15,966 bases of DNA from NCBI GenBank assembly GCA_964635265.1, contig CAZWNV010000056.1:1-15966 (forward strand), in the 5' to 3' direction. Positions within the stretch are counted from its first letter, which is position 1; each line of letters starts with the position of its first letter. This DNA comes from M55B175 sp964635265 (GTDB lineage Bacteria > Desulfobacterota > Desulfobacteria > Desulfobacterales > Desulfosalsimonadaceae). The translations under genes were made by a program, and so were the position numbers. The notes below the pieces were generated by a model that worked only from the letters and a program-made list of their open reading frames with translations, ran no database searches and was not told where the DNA came from. Positions 1 to 6,769 of this stretch are shown one piece after another.

Positions 1-680
1 CCGCATCCATGACCCGGGCGGTTCGGGAGGCCCGGAAATACAGCGAATTCCGTGAGGCCTTCGGCATGCCCATCGGGCAATTCCCGCTGGTAGCCGGCCA
101 GCTCCGCGACATGGAGAAAGCCGCGCGCCGGACCACGGCCGGGGCCTTCAGGATCTACCAGGATTTTCTCAGTCTGGAAGACGGCCTCAAGGGCGGTTTT
201 GCGGCGGATGAACCCGAAGAGATCAGGCGCAGGCGATTTGACATCCGGGAGTTGATCATGCTGCAGAAAATCACGGGATCCTGGGATGCAGTGGATGTGC
301 TGCGATCCGCCATGTCCATCTTCGGCGGCCACGGAGTGATGGAGGACTTCTCCTGCCTGCCCCGCCTATACAGGGATGCCGCAGTCAATGAACTCTGGGA
401 GGGCCCCAGAAACGTGATGCTGACACAAATCTATCGCGACATCAAGCGGGCCGAGCCATGGTACCGGCCGGCCGATTTCGTGGCCTCCATTCTGGACGGC
501 TGCGATAATGCCGTGGTCGACGGCCTCTGCCGGGAAGTCACCGATCTTGCCAATTTTGGCGATCCCATGAGCCTCAACCGGGACTCCCTTGCTTTCTGGC
601 AGCAGTGGGATAATTTCTGCCACCGTCTCTTTCATGCCTACCAGGAAATGGCCGTTCAGGAAGTGGAGGCTGCAGAATGA
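1..680 (+). CDS. acyl-CoA dehydrogenase, AidB-like, C-terminal part (5' end outside window)
   Basis: This is the C-terminal part of a flavin-dependent acyl-CoA dehydrogenase, which oxidises an acyl-CoA thioester to the 2-enoyl-CoA and passes electrons to an electron-transfer flavoprotein. The frame is open to the left edge (first whole codon at 3), so the ATG at 9 is not the real start. The segment holds the helical C-terminal domain: a GMPIGQFPLV stretch, an FGGHGVMED stretch, an LPRLYRDA motif and LWEGPRNVML. The glutamate of the last motif sits where family members carry the catalytic base. The wording 'LPRLYRDA..NELWEG' is nearest to the AidB-like branch. About 70 residues follow that motif, longer than in a minimal family member. 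The stop overlaps the start of the TetR gene (ATGA, 677-680), so the two are probably co-transcribed and translationally coupled. The substrate cannot be told from the sequence. Confidence 0.9.
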   Translation, partial: ASMTRAVREARKYSEFREAFGMPIGQFPLVAGQLRDMEKAARRTTAGAFRIYQDFLSLEDGLKGGFAADEPEEIRRRRFDIRELIMLQKITGSWDAVDVLRSAMSIFGGHGVMEDFSCLPRLYRDAAVNELWEGPRNVMLTQIYRDIKRAEPWYRPADFVASILDGCDNAVVDGLCREVTDLANFGDPMSLNRDSLAFWQQWDNFCHRLFHAYQEMAVQEVEAAE

Positions 681-1288
681 GCCGGGAAAAATCCTTTGCG
701 GGAATCCGGCAGCGGGAATGGGAGCAGCGGCGGGAGGCCATTGTTGACGCAGCCGAACGGGTCTTCAGTATCAAAGCCTTCAACAAAACCAGTATCCGCG
801 ACATTGCAGCAGAAGCCGGCATCAGTCATGCCACCATCTACAGGTATTTCCCGGACCGCCAGGCGCTTTTTCTGGAGGCATTTTTGCGCGGCGTCGATCG
901 GATTCTGCCTCCCATAGATGCCGTCATTGCCGAAAAGCAGGGCAGGCAGGCCCTGGAGGCCATTGCAGAAACCCTTATCCGTTTTTTGAGCGAAAACGAT
1001 CAGTATTTCCGCATGATGACCCACTTCATGCTCGACGGCGACCTGGAGCCCGCCCTTCTGGAGAAACTCAACAGCGCGGAGCGCCTGCTGCTCGACAAAA
1101 TCGAAGCCGTCTTCGCTGCAGGCGGGGAGAAGCAAAACAGCCGGGCCCTCGCCCACGCCTTTTTCGCCGCGCAAAACGGGCTTCTCATCTCCTTCCGCAA
1201 CTACCCGGGAAGGGATAAAGCGGCAGTAATGCGCCACATGCAGGAACTGGCCCGACTGACAGCCCAACGTTTTGCCCCTGCCGGATAG
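677..1288 (+). CDS. TetR/AcrR-family transcriptional regulator
   Basis: A 203-residue regulator of usual TetR length. Residues about 15-70 form the DNA-binding domain. A helix carrying IVDAAERVFS is followed by TSIRDIAAEAGISHATIYRYF, the classic TetR helix-turn-helix with the YRYF signature, and then by the 'D(R)xALF.EAF' start of the ligand domain. The rest is all-helical and would bind a ligand and dimerise. The start codon overlaps the stop of the upstream acyl-CoA dehydrogenase gene by four bases, which supports ATG 677 and a shared transcript. Such pairs usually respond to acyl-CoA or fatty acids, so autoregulation of this operon is a reasonable inference, but no operator can be identified because the operon promoter is outside the window. 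Confidence 0.93.
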   Translation: MSREKSFAGIRQREWEQRREAIVDAAERVFSIKAFNKTSIRDIAAEAGISHATIYRYFPDRQALFLEAFLRGVDRILPPIDAVIAEKQGRQALEAIAETLIRFLSENDQYFRMMTHFMLDGDLEPALLEKLNSAERLLLDKIEAVFAAGGEKQNSRALAHAFFAAQNGLLISFRNYPGRDKAAVMRHMQELARLTAQRFAPAG

Positions 1289-1390
1289 ACACCCTTCCAT
1301 TTTTTCGAAAAATTCATATCCTTGTCACCCGTCCGTCAAGAAGCGCTCCTATGGTGCAGCCAGATCGGTCCGGACGGTTCCGGAAACACG

Positions 1391-1419
1391 GGCCCGGGAG
1401 CCCGCTGGCAGCCCGGGCC
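1391..1419 (+). other. GC-rich hairpin in the leader of the PHP-GT4 gene
   Basis: Bases 1391-1398 (GGCCCGGG) and 1412-1419 (CCCGGGCC) are perfect inverted repeats around a 13-base loop. The stem ends 37 bases before the chosen start codon at 1457 and lies between the TetR gene and that gene. It is not followed by a T run, so it is not a normal intrinsic terminator for the TetR operon. It could be a leader structure, a weak terminator or an mRNA-stability element. Confidence 0.5.
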
Positions 1420-1456
1420 GGTTGCGATAACCCCCTTGAAAAAACAGGAGACAGCA

Positions 1457-3949
1457 ATGGCGGCACAAGAAATGAAAGTGGACCTGCACGTTCACTCCAA
1501 AATGTCGGATCGTCCCTCGCAATGGGTACTGCAGAAGCTCGGGTGTCCGGAGAGCTTTACCTCCCCGCTTGCCATCTATCATCTGGCCAAAAAGCAGGGG
1601 ATGGACCTTGTCACCATAAGCGACCACAACACGATCACGGGGAGCCTCGAAATCGCTCATCTCGAGGACACTTTCATCAGCGAGGAGGTGACCACCTATT
1701 TTCCGGAAGACGGCTGCAAGATCCACGTGCTGGCTCCGGACATCACCGAGGCCCAGCATGAAGACATCCGCCGGGCTCGCAAAAATGTTTACACGCTGCT
1801 CGCCTACATGCACCAGGAAGGCATCCTTCCCATTCTGGCGCACCCCCTCTTTGACATCAACCACAAGCTCACGCTTGCGCACTTTGAAAAAATGCTGCTG
1901 CTCTTCACGCATTTCGAGATCAACGGGGCGCGGGACCCCTATCAGAATCAGATTTTGGAATCGATTTTGAAAAATCTGCGCCCGGCGGACATCGAAAGGC
2001 TCGCGGACAAGCACGGAATCGTCCCTGCAGGCGAGCAGCCCTGGATCAAAAGCCTTACAGGCGGCTCCGATGATCACTCCTCTTTAAACATTGCCCGGAT
2101 GTATACCGCGGTAGCCGGTGCCCGGGGAAAAGAAGAATTCCTGCAAGGCCTTCGCCAAGGCAGCAGCCGGGCATGCGGCACTCCGGCAGCACCCGTTACC
2201 ATGGCCCACAACCTCTACGGTATCGCCTACCAGTATTACAAGTCCACACTCAGGCTCGGACGCTGGGTGCACTCGGATGCACTGCTCCGTTTTGCAGACC
2301 GGGCTCTTACCAACATCCCGCGCGAAGACAGGAGCAAAGGGCTGCTGCACCGGGTACAGGATTTTTTTGCCGCCAAACGCTCCGCAGCCTCCCTGTTTAC
2401 CGGCAAATCCGCCGCCCCGGAAATAACAGGACTGATCCAGGAGAAGGGCAGGGCCTTTCTGGCCGGGCATGCACGGATGCAGAAAAAACTGGCGGAGCCG
2501 GATGCCAGCGGCCGGGACAAGGAAACCATCTGGTTCCGGTTCGTAACCGAAGTATCCGACAGCATTATCCGGAACCTGGGCGATAACACCCTGGCAAGCC
2601 TGTCCCGGGCCAGGCTCTTGAATATTTTCCAGACAATCGGCTCTGCGGGCTCCGTCTATACCCTGCTCGCCCCCTACTTTATGGCCTACCGGCTCTTCTC
2701 CCGGGACCGGCGGTTTGCAGAGAACTGCCACACCCAAATAACGGGCCGGACGCCCAAATGCAAAACGGAGACATGCAGGGTCGCCCTCTTTACGGACACC
2801 TACAGCGAAACCAACGGGGTGGCCCTCACCCTCCGGATGCAGCTTGCCGCCGCGCGCAAAAACGGCAAGGATCTCAGCATCTTCACCTGCTACCCGGACA
2901 CCCCGGAGGGCGGCCCGGTTAACTTCCGGCCCGTCGGCTTCTATGAGCTGCCCGAATATCCGGAAGTCAAGCTCTACTACCCGCCCTTTTTAAAAATCCT
3001 GGACTACTGCTTCCGGAACCGGCCAAGCCAGATCCAGGCCTCCACCCCGGGTCCCATGGGACTTTGTGCTCTGGCCGTTGCCCGCACCCTCGATATTCCG
3101 GTATACGGCACCTATCATACAGCGTTTCCCCAGTATGCCGCAGAATTAACGGGAGACAACGATATCGGGCAAGTGATGTGGAAAGCCATGGCCTGGTTTT
3201 ACAATCAGATGAACCTGGTCTATGTCCCCTCTGCAGCCACGGGCAAGGAGCTTGTGGAAAGAGGCGTGGACGAGGCAAAAATCCGTGTCTACCCGCGCGG
3301 CGTGGACACGGAGCGATTCCATCCGGAGCGCCGAAACGGCATATGGAGCTCCGGCTACGGTCTTTCCGGAAATTCCATGAAGCTTCTCTATGTGGGGCGG
3401 CTGTCCAGGGAAAAAAACCTGGATGTGCTGGCCCGGGCCTTTCGCCAATTAAGCGAGGCCGGCAGGGACATGGATCTCATCGTTGTCGGCGACGGCCCCT
3501 ACAAACAGGAAATGGCGGCCATGCTCAAGGGGACCAGGACGCTGTTTACCGGGGTTTTGACCGGCCGGCGGCTGGCAGAGGCCTACGCCTCCAGCGACCT
3601 GTTTGTCTTTCCCTCCACCACAGACACCTTCGGCAACGTGGTTTTGGAGGCCCAGGCCTCCGGCCTGCCGGTTATCGTCACGGACCGGGGAGGCCCCCGG
3701 GAGAACCTGATCGCCGGCAAGACCGGATGCATTGTCCCCCCTCTGGATGCAGCCGCCATTGCCCGTGAAATCAGGCGCTTATCCGAAGACCCGGCGGGGC
3801 TTTCGCGGATGAAAAAAGCGGCCCGCCGCTACATGCGCAGCCGCTCCTTTGAAGAGAACTTTCTGAGAAGCTGGGAGCTTGCCCAACGGGCAGCGGAATC
3901 CACGGAAAGCCCGGGCCTTACAGAAACGGTCTGGCCGCTGGCCTCCTAG
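1457..3949 (+). CDS. PHP-domain / GT4 glycosyltransferase fusion protein
   Basis: An 830-residue cytoplasmic protein in two parts. Residues about 5-230 are a PHP-type metal-dependent phosphoesterase domain with its metal ligands visible: HVH (11, 13), SDH (56-57), E77, H90, AHP (H129) and GGSDDH (D205, H207). After a mostly helical linker (about 230-440), residues about 440-830 form a GT4 (group 1, GT-B fold) glycosyltransferase. It has FTDTYSETNGV at its start, VYPRGVDTERF, LLYVGRLSREKN, and TDTFGNVVLEAQASGLPV (about residue 720), where D replaces the first E of the usual EX7E motif. A longer reading from TTG 1322 exists, but ATG 1457 has AGGAG six bases upstream and starts just before the PHP domain. 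The acceptor is unknown. The GT part resembles mannosyl- and sulfoquinovosyl-type enzymes, so a glycolipid or exopolysaccharide role is possible but not shown. Confidence 0.88.
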   Translation: MAAQEMKVDLHVHSKMSDRPSQWVLQKLGCPESFTSPLAIYHLAKKQGMDLVTISDHNTITGSLEIAHLEDTFISEEVTTYFPEDGCKIHVLAPDITEAQHEDIRRARKNVYTLLAYMHQEGILPILAHPLFDINHKLTLAHFEKMLLLFTHFEINGARDPYQNQILESILKNLRPADIERLADKHGIVPAGEQPWIKSLTGGSDDHSSLNIARMYTAVAGARGKEEFLQGLRQGSSRACGTPAAPVTMAHNLYGIAYQYYKSTLRLGRWVHSDALLRFADRALTNIPREDRSKGLLHRVQDFFAAKRSAASLFTGKSAAPEITGLIQEKGRAFLAGHARMQKKLAEPDASGRDKETIWFRFVTEVSDSIIRNLGDNTLASLSRARLLNIFQTIGSAGSVYTLLAPYFMAYRLFSRDRRFAENCHTQITGRTPKCKTETCRVALFTDTYSETNGVALTLRMQLAAARKNGKDLSIFTCYPDTPEGGPVNFRPVGFYELPEYPEVKLYYPPFLKILDYCFRNRPSQIQASTPGPMGLCALAVARTLDIPVYGTYHTAFPQYAAELTGDNDIGQVMWKAMAWFYNQMNLVYVPSAATGKELVERGVDEAKIRVYPRGVDTERFHPERRNGIWSSGYGLSGNSMKLLYVGRLSREKNLDVLARAFRQLSEAGRDMDLIVVGDGPYKQEMAAMLKGTRTLFTGVLTGRRLAEAYASSDLFVFPSTTDTFGNVVLEAQASGLPVIVTDRGGPRENLIAGKTGCIVPPLDAAAIAREIRRLSEDPAGLSRMKKAARRYMRSRSFEENFLRSWELAQRAAESTESPGLTETVWPLAS

Positions 3950-3983
3950 CTCCTTTTTATTGGAGTAGCGCCGGCTGCGGCTT

Positions 3984-4000
3984 ACCGGGGGAGCCCGGTT
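3984..4000 (+). terminator. weak candidate terminator after the PHP-GT4 gene
   Basis: ACCGGG (3984-3989) and CCCGGT (3994-3999) form a 6-bp stem with a 4-base loop, followed by only two or three T residues. It lies 35 bases after the glycosyltransferase stop. The short T run makes termination uncertain. Confidence 0.3.
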
Positions 4001-4028
4001 TGAACAAAACCCGAAAAAATGATATTAT
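4000..4028 (+). promoter_or_regulatory. candidate sigma70-type promoter for the exported-protein gene
   Basis: TTGAAC (4000-4005) and TATTAT (4023-4028) are 17 bases apart, in an AT-rich patch that stands out from the GC-rich surroundings. Transcription would start near 4035, about 40 bases before the ATG at 4078. A second -10-like TATAAT lies at 4029-4034, but no -35 element is spaced properly for it. Confidence 0.45.
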
Positions 4029-4077
4029 TATAATTTATGAATCATGCAGCAGAACCGGCGGGAGATACCAGCAGCAA

Positions 4078-4866
4078 ATGAGAAAAGCATGGAGATCATT
4101 GGGTATCCTTATTGCCGTGGCACTCATGGCCCTGGTGGGATCCCCGGTATACGGCCAGACAGGGGCAGATCCCGCCCGGCCGCAGGAATTGTCGGGCAAA
4201 GAAAAAGAACGGATTTCCGGCGTCGATCTCTTTGATATGCACCCGCAAAAAGACCGCTTCCGGATCATCCACGGAAAAGGCAAGGGAGAAGCCATTGCCA
4301 TGCGCCTTGAGCCGTATGCAGAACCCGGTAATAAATGGCGGCTTGTCTTTGCGGATCTCTACCGGCTGATGCTGGTAAAGGCCCCTGATGGCGCGGTCAA
4401 CATAGAACAACTGGAAATCTGCCGCAAGGACCGGAAAATCACGTTTTCTCCGTCATTTCCGCTTCTGCCGGCCCAACTGGTGGCAGGAAAAAAAATCCGC
4501 ACCTCGGGAACTATGAAGCTTAAAGGGCTGGGCGACAACAAAGAAGCAAAGTCCGGCCGATATACGCATGTGGTCAAGTCCCTGAGCCGCACCGAACTGG
4601 ACACCCCGGCCGGAACGCGGGCCGGGTATCTCCTGGAATACACATGCCGCATCGAATTGCCCTATTCCCGGATCCGGATTGATCTGGAGACCGGCTTTGA
4701 CGGCAGGAAACGGCTCGTGTACTGGCGGGAACAGACGACTGTGGAAAAATTCGGCCTGTTCAGCGAGACCAGCTTTCGCACCCTTGCTGCAGCCCCGAAA
4801 AAACCGGCGGAAAAACCGGGGCCGCCCTCTGCCCCGGATGGAGGCGAAGAGCTTAATCCAGAATGA
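4078..4866 (+). CDS. exported protein of unknown function
   Basis: A 262-residue protein with a clear Sec signal peptide. MRKAWRS is the charged n-region and GILIAVALMALVG the hydrophobic core, with likely cleavage after SPVYG near residue 26. An upstream TTG at 4000 is in frame, but ATG 4078 puts the signal peptide at the N terminus. GGAG lies 13 bases upstream, a rather long spacing. The mature part looks beta-rich, with a TPAGTRAGYLLEYTC stretch near residue 185. It ends in a proline- and lysine-rich tail (about the last 25 residues) that is probably disordered. I do not recognise the family. The 'TPAG' pattern recalls envelope proteins of unknown function, but that is a weak resemblance. 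A periplasmic or outer-membrane-associated location is likely. Its 3' end overlaps the convergent membrane-protein gene by 14 bases. Confidence 0.8.
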   Translation: MRKAWRSLGILIAVALMALVGSPVYGQTGADPARPQELSGKEKERISGVDLFDMHPQKDRFRIIHGKGKGEAIAMRLEPYAEPGNKWRLVFADLYRLMLVKAPDGAVNIEQLEICRKDRKITFSPSFPLLPAQLVAGKKIRTSGTMKLKGLGDNKEAKSGRYTHVVKSLSRTELDTPAGTRAGYLLEYTCRIELPYSRIRIDLETGFDGRKRLVYWREQTTVEKFGLFSETSFRTLAAAPKKPAEKPGPPSAPDGGEELNPE

Positions 4867-5095
4867 GCCGCTTGAGTTTGCGGGTAATCCAGCGTGCGGG
4901 GATGCGGGTGATGGTATAGCCGATTGCTGCCAGCATCACAAATATCAGAATGCTTTTCAGCGGCCCCATATCCGGACTGGTAGCGTAGGGGCGCAGGAGC
5001 AGCGCAAAGACCAGGCCCATGGCTGCCTGCCAGGAATCAGGCAGAAACAGAATATAGAAGGCGATATAGGTGGGTGTTACAGGCCGTTTTCCCAA
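4853..5095 (-). CDS. small two-helix membrane protein, unknown function
   Basis: An 80-residue protein with two hydrophobic segments, roughly residues 8-34 (an AFYILFL stretch, then AAMGLVFALLL) and residues 47-62 (SILIFVMLAAIGYTIT). It ends in a basic tail (RWITRKLKRLILD) likely to lie at the inner face of the membrane. It starts with TTG (5093-5095), and an AGGAG Shine-Dalgarno sequence (5104-5108 on the plus strand) lies eight bases upstream, which supports real translation. It lies downstream of metF on the same strand, about 110 bases away with a GC-rich hairpin between. The 3' end overlaps the exported-protein gene by 14 bases. I do not recognise a family, and nothing ties it to folate metabolism except position. 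Confidence 0.68.
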   Translation of the reverse strand: MGKRPVTPTYIAFYILFLPDSWQAAMGLVFALLLRPYATSPDMGPLKSILIFVMLAAIGYTITRIPARWITRKLKRLILD

Positions 5096-5126
5096 CAGTT
5101 GTGCTCCTGACTTCTGCGGTCGCTTC

Positions 5127-5159
5127 CGCCGGCAGGGCCGGGGCCCGGCTCTGCCGGCG
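5127..5159. other. GC-rich inverted repeat between metF and the small membrane gene
   Basis: A 13-bp stem (5127-5139 with 5147-5159) contains one G-T pair and encloses a 7-base loop. It lies about 45 bases after the metF stop. No T run follows on either strand, so it is not a standard terminator. It may partly separate the two genes or stabilise the upstream mRNA. Confidence 0.5.
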
Positions 5160-5203
5160 TCATAAATACTACAGCCACGGCACAGTGCCTGCCGCCGGGC
5201 TAT

Positions 5204-6079
5204 CTACAGCAGGTTTTCGCTGCGCAGCCGATCAATAATCGCACACGTACTCTTGCTGCGGTTCATGGTATAGAAATGCAGGCCGGCCACGTTGTTCTGC
5301 AGCAGATCCCGGCACTGTTCCACAGCAAAATCAATACCCGTCTGCAGGACAGTATCCTTGTCCGCGCCGTTGAGTGCATCGAGCTTCTGCTGCAGCTCGG
5401 GCGTTATGGTGGCTCCGCAGACCCGGGATAAAATGTTGATGAGCTTTACGGTATAGACGGGCATGATTCCGGGGATGATGGGAATCGTGATCCCCGCCTG
5501 GCGGCATTTCTGCTCATAATCATAGAAAAACTGGTTGTCGTAGCAGAACTGGGCGACCACGTATTCCGCCCCGGCGTCCTGTTTTTTTTTCAGGGCTTCA
5601 ATGTCTTTTTCCAGGCTCTCCGCCTCGATATGGCCTTCGGGATAACCGGCGCATCCCAGGGTGAAATCATAGCGGTCCCTGATAAAAGCGATCAGATCGC
5701 AGGCATAGGAAAAACTTTCCGGATGCGGGACAAAGTTCTCATCCCTCGGCTGATCGCCGCGAATGACAAACACGGTCTTTACCCCGAGATCCTTGTACTT
5801 ATCAAGAACGTCCGTAATTTCTTCCGGACCCAGCCCGTATCCGGCAATATAGGCAACAGTCGGGTGCTGCTTTTCATTCATCAGTTTTTTTACTGTCTGG
5901 TAAGACCCGTCCCTGTTGGAGCCGCCAGCTCCGAAGGTGACCGCCTTATAATCCGGTTTGCGCTCTGCGAGCGTATCCACTACACCCTCAAATTTTTCCG
6001 CTGCCGATTCATCTCTCGGCGGGAAAAACTCCATGGAAACAACCGGGGCCTTTTTTGCATACAGATCGGTAACACGCAT
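5204..6079 (-). CDS. metF: 5,10-methylenetetrahydrofolate reductase
   Basis: MetF reduces 5,10-methylene-THF to 5-methyl-THF using bound FAD. The product feeds methionine synthesis and, in anaerobes with the Wood-Ljungdahl pathway, its methyl branch. The 291-residue length is typical for bacterial MetF (a TIM barrel). Visible family features are SMEFFPPRDE near the N terminus, with E17 at the catalytic-acid position, VTFGAGGSNRDGS, the RGDQPR loop, CAGYPEGH, VVAQFCYDN, the IIPGIMPV strand and GLHFYTMNRS near the C terminus. An in-frame ATG at 6103 would add eight residues, but those codons contain the GAGGAGGA ribosome-binding site. ATG 6079, nine bases after that site, is therefore the start. 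No metV-like zinc-finger partner is adjacent, so a general methionine/C1 role is as likely as an acetyl-CoA pathway role. Confidence 0.95.
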   Translation of the reverse strand: MRVTDLYAKKAPVVSMEFFPPRDESAAEKFEGVVDTLAERKPDYKAVTFGAGGSNRDGSYQTVKKLMNEKQHPTVAYIAGYGLGPEEITDVLDKYKDLGVKTVFVIRGDQPRDENFVPHPESFSYACDLIAFIRDRYDFTLGCAGYPEGHIEAESLEKDIEALKKKQDAGAEYVVAQFCYDNQFFYDYEQKCRQAGITIPIIPGIMPVYTVKLINILSRVCGATITPELQQKLDALNGADKDTVLQTGIDFAVEQCRDLLQNNVAGLHFYTMNRSKSTCAIIDRLRSENLL

Positions 6080-6140
6080 ACACCACTTTCCTCCTCTTTG
6101 CATATTTCGGGATCAACTCACCCTTTTTCAGAAAGCGCTC

Positions 6141-6169
6141 AGTATTTTAAAAAGCTCTCCGCCTGTCAA
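6141..6169 (-). promoter_or_regulatory. sigma70-type promoter of metF
   Basis: On the minus strand there is a perfect TTGACA (6169-6164) and AATACT (6146-6141), separated by exactly 17 bases. Transcription would begin near 6134, about 55 bases before the metF start codon. That leader is too short for a typical SAM riboswitch, and none is seen. Confidence 0.65.
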
Positions 6170-6221
6170 GACATTCCTTGCCCGGATTTTGCAATTTCGC
6201 CGAAAAAGGACTATGTTAAAT

Positions 6222-6227
6222 TATAAT
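6222..6227 (+). promoter_or_regulatory. possible -10 element before the 120-residue unknown gene
   Basis: A perfect TATAAT occurs about 115 bases before the ATG at 6344. I found no -35 element at a proper distance, so this is only a weak candidate. The metF and 6344 genes are divergent here, and this stretch should hold promoters for both. Confidence 0.25.
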
Positions 6228-6343
6228 ATACCTCCCATGCCTGTTTACTTCAGCCTCCCACGCACCTCTAAGGCCGGGATCACAATCCAGCAGCCTGTCA
6301 ATCGGTCCGGAAACAAATTATTGCAGGCGGAAAGGAAATTCTC

Positions 6344-6706
6344 ATGCTCCAGCGTTACGAAATCAGGCGGGACCCTGCCGAGCAGCAGTTTCGAATCAGG
6401 GAATACGCGGTTATTGATAAATGGCTGCGGGATGCAGATCCTTCCCTGCTGCGCCGGGAAGATTACGTGCTGCTCCATGAAGCCGCATATGATCAGAATA
6501 CGATCCTCGAGGCGGCGGCAGACGACATCAAGACCCTGATTACAGCACTTCGGACCCCCTTTTTCTTCCCCAATGCAGAGACCGCTGCAGGTATCGCCCA
6601 AGCGCTGCTCGGGTTGTCCAATGGCCGGGAGCCCAGTGAAGTGGCCCTGTTCGTCAATGACAAGGACGGCCATTTAGCCGCGCCGTTTGCATCCGCCCCG
6701 CTGTAA
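6344..6706 (+). CDS. conserved-looking protein of unknown function, 120 residues
   Basis: A small soluble protein starting MLQRYEIRRD, preceded by a purine-rich GGAAAGGAAA stretch (6330-6339) as ribosome-binding site. The first 75 residues are highly charged (EIRRDPAEQQFRIREY, then a DKWLRDADPSLLRREDYVLLHEA stretch), followed by a predicted helix ending LLGLSNGREPSEVALFVND. No signal peptide, membrane segment, cysteine cluster or known catalytic motif is visible, and I do not recognise a family. It is divergent from metF and 63 bases upstream of the DUF72 gene on the same strand. Its position and coding character support a real gene, but its role is unknown. Confidence 0.7.
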   Translation: MLQRYEIRRDPAEQQFRIREYAVIDKWLRDADPSLLRREDYVLLHEAAYDQNTILEAAADDIKTLITALRTPFFFPNAETAAGIAQALLGLSNGREPSEVALFVNDKDGHLAAPFASAPL

Positions 6707-6715
6707 GCCTATATT
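6687..6715 (+). promoter_or_regulatory. candidate promoter for the DUF72 gene
   Basis: TTGCAT (6687-6692, inside the end of the preceding gene) and TATATT (6710-6715) are 17 bases apart. Transcription would start near 6722, about 48 bases before the DUF72 start. The -35 match is modest (3 of 6) and the -10 match good (5 of 6). Confidence 0.4.
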
Positions 6716-6769
6716 ATACTTCCAAAAGGAGTTTTCGAACGTGCCACCGCTCTGCAGGAGGAGAACCCC

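Noticed and set aside
1322..1456. TTG start adding 45 residues to the PHP-GT4 protein
   Set aside because: The extension would translate the GC-rich hairpin, gives no domain, and ATG 1457 has a good ribosome-binding site right before the PHP domain.
1349..2077. Open frame of 242 codons on the minus strand
   Set aside because: It is antisense to the PHP domain with its intact metal-binding motifs.
6080..6103. Upstream ATG of metF
   Set aside because: The eight extra codons contain the GAGGAGGA ribosome-binding site for the ATG at 6079.
6080..6170. SAM riboswitch before metF
   Set aside because: The predicted leader is only about 55 bases, without the needed helices.
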